Assembly (NCBI RefSeq): GCF_002234405.1
Contig: NZ_NMQT01000096.1
Coordinates: 1 to 64,000 of the forward strand
Source: Amycolatopsis thailandensis
Lineage (GTDB): Bacteria > Actinomycetota > Actinomycetes > Mycobacteriales > Pseudonocardiaceae
Length of the DNA stretch: 64,000 nt
Direction: 5' to 3'
Positions within the stretch are counted from its first letter, which is position 1. Each line of letters begins with the position of its first letter. Made by a program: the position numbers and the translations under genes. The notes below the pieces were generated by a model. The model searched no databases. It had not been told where the DNA came from and was given only the letters and a program-made list of their open reading frames with translations. This document shows positions 1-7,954 of the stretch, piece after piece.

Positions 1-106
1 GAAAGGCCCCTTCATTGCGGTTTCGCCGGGGGAGAACACGAGTGAAAGCCGGCAGTAGCGCGCGTAGCGTCAGTAGCGTTGTAATCATGTAATCGCGGAG
101 GCGAGC

Positions 107-697
107 ATGCACACCTACTTCAGGACGGCGAGACATATGGGACGCGGTGGCTGGAAGGGCCGGGGCGGCTGGCAGCAGGCGGACATCCCGTCGGCGGACG
201 ATGCGGCGGCGTGGTTCGGCGGGCGGCTGCCGGAAGGCTGGTTCACCGGGGACCCCGAGGTCACGGTGGACCGCGAAGAGATCGTCATCGTCGGCGAGCT
301 CCAGCCGCTCAGCGGCGAATACGCCGACGACGCCGCCCGCGCGGCGGCCGAGGACGGCCGGATCAGCCGGTTCCGCGAGGAGACCCGCGACGAGCGGATC
401 GAGATCGCGCGCCAGGCCGAGCACCGCTATCAGCGCAAGGTCGCGTGGGGCGCGAGCCTCGGCGGCACGCGGCATCTGTTCACCACCCATTCGGCGCCGG
501 TCATGACCCGGCTGCGGCAGCCCGAACGCCTGGTCCTCGACACCCTCGTCGACGCCGGTGTCGCGCGGTCGCGGTCGGAGGCGCTGGCCTGGGCGGTCCG
601 GCTGGTCGGCGAGCACGCGGACAGCTGGCTCGCCGAACTCCGGGAGGCGATGACCAAGGTCGACGATCTGCGCTCGCAGGGACCGGACCTTTCCTGA
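107..697 (+). CDS. Conserved hypothetical protein with possible ribbon-helix-helix-like C-terminus
   Basis: A 196-residue soluble protein with no signal peptide or membrane segment. The ATG at 107 follows a good ribosome site (GGAGG at 96-100); an internal ATG at 137 is less well placed. The middle is charged and helical. The C-terminal third (LVLDTLVDAGVARSRSEALA followed by a helix) resembles the helix-turn-helix part of ribbon-helix-helix regulators, but I cannot assign a family. Upstream, at about 87-100, GTAATC occurs twice 8 bp apart and could be an operator or promoter element. The gene is monocistronic. Function unknown. Confidence 0.75.
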   Translation: MHTYFRTARHMGRGGWKGRGGWQQADIPSADDAAAWFGGRLPEGWFTGDPEVTVDREEIVIVGELQPLSGEYADDAARAAAEDGRISRFREETRDERIEIARQAEHRYQRKVAWGASLGGTRHLFTTHSAPVMTRLRQPERLVLDTLVDAGVARSRSEALAWAVRLVGEHADSWLAELREAMTKVDDLRSQGPDLS

Positions 698-733
698 AAC
701 GTCGGCGAGCTCACAAGGGTCCGTCCTGCGGCT

Positions 734-778
734 TCCGATGCGGTGCGGCAGTCTGAATCCAGACCGCACCGCATCGGA
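734..778. repeat. Perfect 15-bp inverted repeat overlapping the ribosome site of the next gene
   Basis: The arms at 734-748 (TCCGATGCGGTGCGG) and 764-778 are exact reverse complements. The 15-nt spacer can itself pair (TCTG...CAGA). The right arm runs into the GGAGG ribosome site at 776-780 of the acyl-CoA gene that starts at 785. The hairpin could therefore mask translation initiation, or it could act as a terminator for the upstream gene. There is no T-tract. Confidence 0.75.
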
Positions 779-784
779 GGAATC

Positions 785-2680
785 GTGGACGCACCAGGAC
801 TTCCCGCGAAGATCGACCCGGACGCGCTGACCACCGTCCTCGATGGACGGTGGGCCGGACTCCGCCGCGCGGTGCGGGAGCAGATGGCGGCGGAGGACTT
901 CAAGGACCCTGCCAGCGACCCTGCCCTCGACATCGAAGCGCACCGGGCCCAAGTACTCGAATGGCTTCGCAAACTCGCCGAAACCGACCGTCCGGGGCTG
1001 GGGTTCGACCCGGCGCACGGCGGTGGCGGCGACGTCGGCGGCTCGGTGATGTCGTTCGAGATGCTGGGCTTCGGCGACCTCTCGCTGATGGTCAAGGCCG
1101 GGGTCCAATGGGGCCTGTTCGGCGGTGCGGTGCAGTTGCTCGGCACCGAACGCCATCACGAGCGCTACCTGCGCAAGATCAAGGATCTGGAGCTGCTCGG
1201 CTGTTTCGCGATGACCGAGCACGGTCACGGCTCGGACGTCCAGCATCTGCGCACCACCGCGACCTATGATCCGGCCACGCGCGAGTTCGTCGTGCACACG
1301 CCGGACCGGGGCGCGACGAAGGAGTACATCGGCAACGCCGCCCGCGACGGTGAACTCGCGGTGGTGTTCGCGCAGCTGATCACCGGCGGCGAATCGCGCG
1401 GCGTGCACGCGTTCGTGGTGCCGATCCGCGGCGAGGACGTGAGCGGCGTCGAGATCGAGGATTGCGGCCGCAAGGCGGGTCTCAACGGCGTCGACAACGG
1501 GCGGCTCACGTTCACCCAGGTGAGGGTTCCGCGCGAGGCGCTGCTCAACCGCTTCGGCGACGTCGCCGAAGACGGGACGTACACGAGCCCGATCGAGAGC
1601 GACGGCCGCCGGTTCTTCACGATGCTCGGCACGCTCATCCGCGGCCGGGTCAGCGTCGCGGGCAGTGCCGGCAGCGCGACGAAACGCGCGCTGGCGCTGG
1701 CCGTCCGGTACGGCGAGCGTCGCCGTCAGTTCGCGCGGCCCGACGGCGACGAGGTCGTGATCCTCGACTACCGCGCGCACCAGCGGAAACTGCTGCCCGC
1801 GCTGGCCACGTCCTACGCGCTGCACTTCGCGCAGGAAGCCCTCGTCTCGACGCTGAACGACATCGCCGAGGACGCGCCGGAAGAAGAGCAGCGAGAGCTG
1901 GAATCGCGGGCGGCCGGGATCAAGGCCGTGTCGACCTGGCACGCGACGGCGACCATCCAGGCCGCCCGCGAGGCGTGCGGCGGTTCCGGGTACCTGTCGG
2001 AGAACCTGCTCGCCGGGCTGAAGGCCGACACGGACGTCTTCACCACCTTCGAGGGTGACAACACCGTGCTGCTGCAGCTGGTCGCGAAGGGCCTGCTGAC
2101 CAGCTACAAGGACCATTTCGAGGACTTGAGCCCGCTCGCGACCGCGCGGTTCGTGGCGGAGCAGTTCGTCGAGGCCGTGATCGAACGGACGTCCGCGCGC
2201 AAGGTCGTCGAGCGGCTCACCGACGCGGACGACAGCGACGTGCTGTACTCGCGCGAGTGGCACCTGAAGCTGTTCGAAGACCGCGAAGAGCACGTACTCG
2301 GCGGCGTCGCGCAGCGTCTGCGTAAGGCCGCTTCGGACCCCTTCGGCGTCTTCAACGACGCGCAGGACCATGTGCTGCGCGCCGGGCGAGCACACGTCGA
2401 CCGGGTGGTGCTCGAAGCGTTCGTCGGTGCCATCGAGCGCTGCGCCGACGCAGAGGCACGAGAGCTGCTGGAGCGGGTCTGCGACCTCTACGCGCTCGCG
2501 AACATCGAGGCGGACCGGGGCTGGTTCCTCGAACACGGACGCCTGACCTCAGGTCGCTCGAAGGCCGTCACCGCCGCGGTGAACGCGTTGTGCGCCGAGC
2601 TGCGCCCGCACGCGCGGACCCTCGTCGACGCCTTCGCTATCCCCGAGCAGTACCTAGCGGCTCCGATGCTTCAGGACTGA
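785..2680 (+). CDS. Acyl-CoA dehydrogenase/oxidase family flavoprotein
   Basis: A 631-residue FAD enzyme that oxidises acyl-CoA to trans-2-enoyl-CoA in beta-oxidation. It is longer than the usual 380-residue dehydrogenase and matches the acyl-CoA oxidase size class. The FAD-binding motif CFAMTEHGHGSDVQ and a late CGGSGYLSENLL motif are present. FTTFEGDNTVLLQLVAKGLL carries the likely catalytic base (about Glu423), as in acyl-CoA oxidases. The GTG at 785 is chosen as start because GGAGG lies 5-9 bases upstream; a longer frame from 743 would run through the hairpin. The 3' end overlaps the convergent channel gene by 44 bp. Whether oxygen or ETF is the electron acceptor cannot be told. Confidence 0.9.
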   Translation: MDAPGLPAKIDPDALTTVLDGRWAGLRRAVREQMAAEDFKDPASDPALDIEAHRAQVLEWLRKLAETDRPGLGFDPAHGGGGDVGGSVMSFEMLGFGDLSLMVKAGVQWGLFGGAVQLLGTERHHERYLRKIKDLELLGCFAMTEHGHGSDVQHLRTTATYDPATREFVVHTPDRGATKEYIGNAARDGELAVVFAQLITGGESRGVHAFVVPIRGEDVSGVEIEDCGRKAGLNGVDNGRLTFTQVRVPREALLNRFGDVAEDGTYTSPIESDGRRFFTMLGTLIRGRVSVAGSAGSATKRALALAVRYGERRRQFARPDGDEVVILDYRAHQRKLLPALATSYALHFAQEALVSTLNDIAEDAPEEEQRELESRAAGIKAVSTWHATATIQAAREACGGSGYLSENLLAGLKADTDVFTTFEGDNTVLLQLVAKGLLTSYKDHFEDLSPLATARFVAEQFVEAVIERTSARKVVERLTDADDSDVLYSREWHLKLFEDREEHVLGGVAQRLRKAASDPFGVFNDAQDHVLRAGRAHVDRVVLEAFVGAIERCADAEARELLERVCDLYALANIEADRGWFLEHGRLTSGRSKAVTAAVNALCAELRPHARTLVDAFAIPEQYLAAPMLQD

Positions 2681-3383
2681 CCCCGGCGCGCTGCTCGGCG
2701 AGCTCGGCCCGCAACGCCTTGACCTCGCGGGTCAGCTCGTCGAGATGCTCGCGGGTGACGGCCTGCGCGTTCTCGTCGGCCTCGGTCACTCGCCGGATAA
2801 GCCACGACGCCAGAGTCGCGGTGACCACACCGAGCAGCGCGATCCCGGCCACCATCAGCCCGACCGCGACCACGCGGCCGGTGCCGCTGACGGGGTAGCG
2901 ATCGCCGTAGCCGACCGTGGTGATCGTCGTGATGGACCACCACACCGCGTCCGGGAAGTCGGTGATCGGCGCGTCCGGCTGAGCGCGTTCGGCGTCGAGC
3001 ACGGCGAGCGCCGAACAGAACACGATCAGCGCCGTCGCGCCCACCGTGTAGACCACGACGCGGCCGCGCAGCGACAGGCCGGCGTTGCGGTTGAGGACGT
3101 TGAGCACCGTGACCAGCCGGAGCAGCCGCAACTGCCGGATCAGCGGAAGCACGATGATCGCCAGGTCGAAGATGTTGCTCTTCAGGAACGCCCGTTTGTC
3201 CTCGGCGTGCCTGAGGCGGACACCGTAGTCGAGGGCGAAGACCGCCCAGGAGAGCCAGGTGACGACCTCGCACCAGACCCGGCCGGTGTGCCCGAGCGAG
3301 GGCTGGAGGATCGGCCAGGCGTAGGCGACCAGGAACAGTACGGCGGCCGCGTTGAGCGGCCACTCCATCCGCTTTTCCCACAT
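2637..3383 (-). CDS. Voltage-gated-type potassium channel
   Basis: A 248-residue membrane protein of the six-helix K+ channel superfamily. Several hydrophobic segments precede an S4-like stretch with spaced arginines (RQLRLLRL, about residues 83-89). A pore loop then carries the K+ selectivity filter TVGYGD at 156-161 and a last membrane helix (GLMVAGIALLGVVTATLASW). The C-terminal tail is a predicted coiled coil (EHLDELTREVKALRAELAEQ) that may tetramerise. The ATG at 3383 follows GAGGAG; the GTG at 3398 lies inside that ribosome site. It converges on, and overlaps, the acyl-CoA gene. Confidence 0.92.
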   Translation of the reverse strand: MWEKRMEWPLNAAAVLFLVAYAWPILQPSLGHTGRVWCEVVTWLSWAVFALDYGVRLRHAEDKRAFLKSNIFDLAIIVLPLIRQLRLLRLVTVLNVLNRNAGLSLRGRVVVYTVGATALIVFCSALAVLDAERAQPDAPITDFPDAVWWSITTITTVGYGDRYPVSGTGRVVAVGLMVAGIALLGVVTATLASWLIRRVTEADENAQAVTREHLDELTREVKALRAELAEQRAGVSPEASEPLGTARG

Positions 3384-3421
3384 CGGACGTCTCCTCACCT
3401 GGCCTTTTCCAGGTGCGTACG

Positions 3422-3793
3422 TTAAGCGATGTCGAGCGCTGTGCCATAGAGTTTCTCGGCTTTGAGGGTCATGAAGAGCCTTCGCTCGCCTTCGGGTGTT
3501 CGCGTGACTTCGGAGAGTTCCGTTTTTCCTTCCACGACCGCGAACTTCCAGTGGTCGGCGCTGGAGACGTAGAGCGAAGCGGTGGGGTTGTTGCGGAGCT
3601 GCTTGACTTTGAGGCGCTCTTCGGTCGTGCTGATCCGGATCTCACGGGCTTCGGGGTCCCAGGTGTAGACGACCGTGGAGAGATGCGGGCGGCCGTCGCG
3701 CTTGAGGGTCGCGAGGGCGCCGAAGGTGTGCTCGGCGATGAAGGCGCTGAGTGCTGCGTCGTCGAGGGGGCGGGGCGGAACGTTCTTGGCCAT
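3422..3793 (-). CDS. PPOX-class F420-dependent oxidoreductase-like protein, possibly internally shortened
   Basis: A 123-residue split-barrel flavin/F420-binding protein of the pyridoxamine-phosphate-oxidase-like family (compare Rv1155). Recognisable parts are FGALATLKRDGRPHLSTVVY, then KVKQLRNNPTASLYVSSADHW, then the terminal strand MTLKAEKLYG. In family members, 20-30 residues usually lie between the VVEGKTELSEV strand and the final strand. Here that stretch is nearly absent, suggesting an in-frame deletion. The start is uncertain between ATG 3793 and ATG 3805. The cofactor (F420, FMN or haem) cannot be read from the sequence. Confidence 0.8.
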   Translation of the reverse strand: MAKNVPPRPLDDAALSAFIAEHTFGALATLKRDGRPHLSTVVYTWDPEAREIRISTTEERLKVKQLRNNPTASLYVSSADHWKFAVVEGKTELSEVTRTPEGERRLFMTLKAEKLYGTALDIA

Positions 3794-3898
3794 GGTGGTG
3801 ATCATGGCTCTCGCGGTGGGGGCGCGGAAGAAGGCACTTTCTTGTGCCAGAGGGAACACGCGTGTGTCCGTCCAGCTCACCGTGGTCGTGAGCGGAAT

Positions 3899-3932
3899 AC
3901 GTACGCGACGTACTTGACGTACGCGACGTACT
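3899..3932. promoter_or_regulatory. Tandem 16-bp operator-like repeats upstream of toxin-antitoxin operon
   Basis: ACGTACGCGACGTACT occurs twice (3899-3914 and 3917-3932) with an 18-bp period. Each copy contains GTAC-N5-GTAC half-sites. The pair lies 36 bp before the antitoxin start, where a Phd-type antitoxin would be expected to bind for autoregulation. Confidence 0.6.
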
Positions 3933-3968
3933 GGGGCAGACTGGTCATGACTCGACCGGGAGGTCTCT

Positions 3969-4385
3969 GTGTCCGCTCTCCACTACGACAGCTACACCGA
4001 GGCTCGCGCGCATCTGAAGGATCTGCTGGATGCGGCGGAAAAGGGCCGCGTCGCCACGGTCCGGCGTGATTCGGTTCAGGCCGCCGTCGTGGATGTCGAG
4101 CGGCTGCGGTACTTCCTCGCGTCGCTCCTGCCTGCGTCCGCCCAGGTCGTCGCGGAAGGCGGGGGCTGGTCTGTGTTCATCCCAGGCTTGCCGGTGGCGG
4201 CGGACGGAGCCACTTTCGACGAGGCGCTGACCGAGATGGTCGATGCGCTGCGGGAGTACGCGGAAGACTGGCAGCTGCGGTTGCTGGACGCGCCGAATCA
4301 CCGTGACAACTGGGGTCTGGTGCAACTGATCAGCCTGAGCGATGACGATCAATTGCGTGATTGGCTGGCGGGTTCCGCGCGGTGA
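3969..4385 (+). CDS. Type II antitoxin, Phd/YefM- or RelB-like
   Basis: A 138-residue protein. The N-terminal region has the prevent-host-death-like pattern (TEARAHLKDLLDAAEKGRVA...TVRRDSVQAAVVDVERL) that folds as a DNA-binding dimer. The rest (SVFIPGLPVAADGATFDEAL) resembles a HicB-type pseudo-RNase H strand set. The GTG start at 3969 has GGGAGG 6-11 bases upstream. Its stop TGA overlaps the GTG of the next gene by 2 bp, the classic translational coupling of an antitoxin-toxin pair. The tandem operator lies just upstream. Assignment rests on fold pattern and context. Confidence 0.75.
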   Translation: MSALHYDSYTEARAHLKDLLDAAEKGRVATVRRDSVQAAVVDVERLRYFLASLLPASAQVVAEGGGWSVFIPGLPVAADGATFDEALTEMVDALREYAEDWQLRLLDAPNHRDNWGLVQLISLSDDDQLRDWLAGSAR

Positions 4386-4807
4386 ACTGGCCACAACCCA
4401 CCCGCAAGGACCACGAATCGTTCTGTCAGATCGAGGAGTGGCGCAGGGTTCGCGATGCCCGCGGCCGGGCGGGCACGCACCACGTCACCTACGAACTCGG
4501 TCTCGTGGACGGCCGCGTTCTGCGGACCCGGATCTCGCATCCGGTGGATCGGACCGGGTACGGGAAGAGCATCTGGAAGCATATCCTTCGCGACCAGCTC
4601 GACGTCGATGAGCCGTGCTTCTGGTCGTGCGTGCAGGACGGTGTCAAACCAGATCGCGGAGTACCTGTTCCGCAGACCGAAGCTCTTCCGGCTGACCTGG
4701 TGCACATGCTGCTCTCGAGGGTCGGCCTCAGTGAATCCGAGGTCGCCGCGATGACCAAGACCGAAGCCATCGCGAGGCTTCAGCAATTCTGGACCGAGAA
4801 CTCCTGA
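4382..4807 (+). CDS. Putative type II toxin (cytotoxic translational repressor type)
   Basis: A 141-residue basic protein that starts with GTG at 4382 inside the antitoxin stop codon. The central region (HHVTYELGLVDGRVLRTRIS, then GYGKSIWKHILRDQLDV) has the beta-beta-helix look of small RNA-targeting toxins, with conserved His and Lys. The C-terminus (LLSRVGLSESEVAAMTKTEA) is a helical extension. In actinomycetes, proteins of this layout next to Phd-like antitoxins are annotated as cytotoxic translational repressors. Toxic activity is inferred from pairing and size, not shown by a diagnostic motif. Confidence 0.65.
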   Translation: MNWPQPTRKDHESFCQIEEWRRVRDARGRAGTHHVTYELGLVDGRVLRTRISHPVDRTGYGKSIWKHILRDQLDVDEPCFWSCVQDGVKPDRGVPVPQTEALPADLVHMLLSRVGLSESEVAAMTKTEAIARLQQFWTENS

Positions 4808-4894
4808 TCCGCGACTAGGTGTACGAGGTTGCCCCGAGCGCGATGAACCAGTGTCCGTTTGCCGTTGGCCGGGTCGGATTTTTCTCTTGGCGTG

Positions 4895-4914
4895 CCGAAA
4901 ATAGAAAATTTCGG
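4895..4914. repeat. AT-rich inverted repeat upstream of HNH gene
   Basis: CCGAAA (4895-4900) and TTTCGG (4909-4914) flank an 8-bp A-rich spacer. The repeat lies in the 179-bp gap between the toxin and the HNH gene. The surrounding DNA is much poorer in GC than the genome average, so this could be a promoter-proximal operator or a weak terminator of the toxin operon. Confidence 0.45.
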
Positions 4915-4986
4915 TAACAAACTGAAGTCATCGCCCGATCATGCAGTCGACGCAAGTGGTCTACCCGGTTGAAGGCATGGAACGCT

Positions 4987-6051
4987 ATGGCGAAGAAGCG
5001 GCGAAATCGCGACAATTCAAAGGGCAAGAGAAAGGAGCAAAAGGGTGTCATTCTCTATCATGACATGGCCGTTTATGAAAACTTTGAACGGTGCGCCCTT
5101 CGGCTCTTCAGTATTGTGAAGTCGGCGCAGCGCGTAAATCCGGATGCGCCGAGATATCTCTATCTCAGGGTGCAGGGGCATAAGAACAGCAAGGGCGCGT
5201 TTGACCATGATGCATGGGAGATAATCAACAATTTTGTCCTCGGTCACCTCGGATCCTACTTGACCGGGATCACCACGCCTATCGCTGAAATGAAAAACGG
5301 CAAAAAGCAGTGCAACGATATTCCGGATCAACTTGACATCGTTTACCCGGAAGACGATGACAGCTTTTGGTGCGACGTCGACCTTTTGCCGGTCAAGCCG
5401 AGAGAGGTTGTCGGCGTTGAACGAAAGTCGCCCCCCTCTAAGGAGATGATCGCCGACTATCTGGGCATCAGGGATGATCCATGCTGTCTTATCTGTTGGA
5501 GTAGGCCGGTCGAACGTGCACATGTTGTTCCGGTGTCACTGGGTGGCTCCATGAATGTTCGAAACTTCGCCCTTCTGTGCAGTGGTCATCATCGAGAGGC
5601 TCCCGATATCGCAGATGCCGAAGGGTTTTGGGCCTGGGTTGACTACGCGGAGATGCGAGACTCCGGAAGCAAGTGGGAAGGTGCTTCCGACAAGGTCAGG
5701 GAGCACGCCTTGGCGCTCGGTTCAAGGATAGGGAAGATCGATAGATCCGAGCTGGACTTTGTCAGCGCCATCAAGTTTGAACTGAGGCACCTTTATGGGT
5801 GGGAGGATGTCGACTTCTCGAATTTTTCGTGGGAGTTGCACGAGGAGTATCATCGAGTGTTGGATGCTGCGACCGGAAGGCACTTCGGTGTCGATAAGAA
5901 GGTCTCAACCCATGCTTGGGCCTACAATGTGGCCTTGTACAGGATTGATCGAAACAAGGAATCGCGCTTGAGGCGACGGAGGAAGGTTCTGTTGTTCGAT
6001 ACAATTCCGTCCGAGTCGAGCGATGGGTCCGGATCGTCGACTGCCGGTTGA
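4987..6051 (+). CDS. HNH endonuclease domain protein, low GC, probably acquired
   Basis: A 354-residue protein. The HNH module lies around residues 163-202: CLICW, AHVVPVSLGG, then NFALLCSGHH. It supplies a first Cys pair, the catalytic His, the Asn and the final His cluster of an HNH nuclease with a zinc site. The N-terminus is very basic (MAKKRRNRDNSKGKRKEQKG) and could bind nucleic acid. The long C-terminal region is unassigned. Codon choice and GC content differ clearly from the neighbours (many AAA, AAT and TAT codons), indicating horizontal transfer. The ATG at 4987 has GAAGG 12 bases upstream; a TTG at 4969 is the alternative. A stand-alone defence nuclease is plausible but unproven. 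Confidence 0.8.
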   Translation: MAKKRRNRDNSKGKRKEQKGVILYHDMAVYENFERCALRLFSIVKSAQRVNPDAPRYLYLRVQGHKNSKGAFDHDAWEIINNFVLGHLGSYLTGITTPIAEMKNGKKQCNDIPDQLDIVYPEDDDSFWCDVDLLPVKPREVVGVERKSPPSKEMIADYLGIRDDPCCLICWSRPVERAHVVPVSLGGSMNVRNFALLCSGHHREAPDIADAEGFWAWVDYAEMRDSGSKWEGASDKVREHALALGSRIGKIDRSELDFVSAIKFELRHLYGWEDVDFSNFSWELHEEYHRVLDAATGRHFGVDKKVSTHAWAYNVALYRIDRNKESRLRRRRKVLLFDTIPSESSDGSGSSTAG

Positions 6052-6344
6052 CTTCGCGTCGACGAAGCGAGGGAAGTGCCTATCTGGCTCGCCCCACCTT
6101 GTTGTCTCGACGACTACAAGGAGGCGGCGCCGCCATCTCCTTCTCACTGATGTGAGTGTGCCCGGGCGGCCTGGTCGCGGATGACTCGTTCATGGTCGCC
6201 TGACGGGCTGCCGCTCCGGCGGTGTGGATCTGGTCAAGGCGGTCGACGGCTTCTTCGGGAGCCTGAGAAAAGGACCAGGCCGTGACCAGGCAGCGTGACG
6301 GCCTGGCGACGGCCTGGAAGAGATCCAGAAGGGTAAAAGCCCAG
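6052..6344. other. Gene-free stretch
   Basis: About 290 bp between the HNH gene and the end of trhA. No reading frame with a plausible start and codon bias was found on either strand. Short repeats of GGCCTGG occur near 6285-6320. It may be the eroded edge of the acquired HNH segment. Confidence 0.5.
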
Positions 6345-7031
6345 CTAGGCGTACATAGCCAGCCAGATCGCGATGTAGTGCGAGACCGCGGCCAGCACCG
6401 TGCAGGCGTGGAAGTACTCGTGGTACCCGAAGGTCTCCGGGAAGTGGTTCGGCCATTTGACGGCGTAGAACACCGCGCCCAGCGTGTAGAACAGCCCGCC
6501 GACGCAGAGCAGGACGAGCGCCGCGATGCCGGCGTGCGCGCCCAGTTCGGGCAGGACGAACACGGCGACCCAGCCCAGTGCGATGTAGATCGGCACGCCC
6601 AGCCAGCGTGGCGCGTTCGGCCACAGCATCTTCAGGGTGACGCCGCCGATCGCGCCGCCCCAGACGATGGCCAGCACGATGTACCCGGTCGGCTGGGACA
6701 TCGCCAGAAGGGTGAACGGCGTGTAAGTGCCGGCGATGAACAGGAAGATCATCGAATGGTCGGCGCGCTTCATCCATTCGTATGCTCGTGGGCTCCACAA
6801 GCGACGGTGATAGAGCGCGCTGACGCCGAAGACGCCGAGCACGGTCAGGCCGTAGACCGAAGTGGACAAAGCGGCTATAGGCGACACAGTGGACGCCGCG
6901 AGACTGATGAGGGCCGCGGCTCCGGCGACGGCGCCGAAGAAGGACCAGAAGTGGAGGTGGCCCCGAAGGCGAGGACGCGTGTCCACCAAGGGCGTGGGGC
7001 CGGACGGCTGGGGTTCGGTCTCTACGCTCAC
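6345..7031 (-). CDS. trhA: Hemolysin III / TrhA family membrane protein (Rv1085c-like)
   Basis: A 228-residue integral membrane protein of the PAQR-like hemolysin III family with seven predicted helices. Family histidines are present: SALYHRRLW after the second helix, RADHSMIFLFIAGTYTPF, and a C-terminal FGYHEYFHACT motif that forms the zinc site. Bacterial TrhA is linked to membrane-lipid homeostasis; true haemolytic activity is doubtful. It starts with GTG at 7031 and is divergent from the cis-prenyltransferase, as are Rv1085c and Rv1086 in M. tuberculosis. Confidence 0.92.
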   Translation of the reverse strand: MSVETEPQPSGPTPLVDTRPRLRGHLHFWSFFGAVAGAAALISLAASTVSPIAALSTSVYGLTVLGVFGVSALYHRRLWSPRAYEWMKRADHSMIFLFIAGTYTPFTLLAMSQPTGYIVLAIVWGGAIGGVTLKMLWPNAPRWLGVPIYIALGWVAVFVLPELGAHAGIAALVLLCVGGLFYTLGAVFYAVKWPNHFPETFGYHEYFHACTVLAAVSHYIAIWLAMYA

Positions 7032-7117
7032 TCAGCCAGGTTACGGCACCGTAGGTTTTTTACCAGTGTCCGTGGCGCGTCCCACTGGGGCTCGCGGGGT
7101 GACTAGTCTCCACTGGC

Positions 7118-7894
7118 GTGAGTCTTCGGTCCTTCTTGTCAGACGTCGTGTACAGCGCCTACGGCAGGCGCCTGATCCAGCAGGCCAAAGGGCGCCATCC
7201 GCGCCATATCGCCATCATGCTGGACGGGAACCGCCGCTGGGCGCGCGAAGCGGGCTTCACCGACGTCGCCGACGGCCATCGCGCCGGCGCCAAGAAGATC
7301 GCGGACTTCCTGAGCTGGTGCAACGAGGCAGACGTCGAGGTCGTCACCATGTGGCTGCTCTCGACCGACAACCTCGGCCGCGCGGCCGAGGAGCTGAGCC
7401 CGCTGCTGAAGATCATCACCGACGTGACGGACGAGCTCGCCGCGCCGCACACGCCCTGGCGGCTCCGCATCGTGGGAGCCCTTGACCTGCTGCCGCCGGA
7501 GGTCGCGAAGGCCCTCAGCGCGGCCGCGGAGCGCACTGAGGGGCGCTCCGGGATGGAGGTCAACGTCGCGGTCGGTTACGGAGGGCGTCAGGAGATCGCC
7601 GACGCGGTCCGCAAGCTCCTGCTCCAGCACGCCGACGAGGGCACCTCGATCCGCGAGCTCGCGAAGATCCTGGACGTCGACCACATCTCCGAACACATGT
7701 ACACCTCGGGTCAGCCGGATCCGGATCTGATTATCCGCACCTCGGGTGAGCAGCGGCTTTCCGGATTTCTGCTCTGGCAATCGGCGCATTCGGAATTCTG
7801 GTTCACCGAAGCTTATTGGCCCGCATTCCGCCGGGTCGATTTTCTCCGGGCGATGCGCGATTACGCTTGGCGGCACCGGCGCTTCGGTTCCTGA
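7118..7894 (+). CDS. cis-Prenyltransferase (isoprenyl diphosphate synthase, Rv1086-like)
   Basis: A 258-residue enzyme of the UPP synthase family that condenses isopentenyl diphosphate with an allylic diphosphate to give Z-polyprenyl diphosphates. The catalytic motif HIAIMLDGNRRWA holds the essential Asp. VTMWLLSTDN, VNVAVGYGGRQEI and the C-terminal DLIIRTSGEQRLSGFLLWQ and YWPAFR motifs are all present. The family and its place next to trhA match Rv1086, which makes short-chain Z,E-farnesyl diphosphate for the decaprenyl phosphate pathway. Product length cannot be read here. Start GTG at 7118. It is followed by a terminator hairpin. Confidence 0.93.
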   Translation: MSLRSFLSDVVYSAYGRRLIQQAKGRHPRHIAIMLDGNRRWAREAGFTDVADGHRAGAKKIADFLSWCNEADVEVVTMWLLSTDNLGRAAEELSPLLKIITDVTDELAAPHTPWRLRIVGALDLLPPEVAKALSAAAERTEGRSGMEVNVAVGYGGRQEIADAVRKLLLQHADEGTSIRELAKILDVDHISEHMYTSGQPDPDLIIRTSGEQRLSGFLLWQSAHSEFWFTEAYWPAFRRVDFLRAMRDYAWRHRRFGS

Positions 7895-7907
7895 CCGGTG
7901 ACATGAC

Positions 7908-7937
7908 GAAGGCCCCGGCGTGCACTCCGGGGCCTTC
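7908..7937. terminator. Intrinsic-type terminator between convergent genes
   Basis: GAAGGCCCCGG and CCGGGGCCTTC form a perfect 11-bp stem with an 8-nt loop just after the cis-prenyltransferase. It lies 18 bp from the end of the convergent small secreted gene and could serve both strands. There is no long T-run. Confidence 0.7.
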
Positions 7938-7954
7938 GACGTCCACACCGAAGA

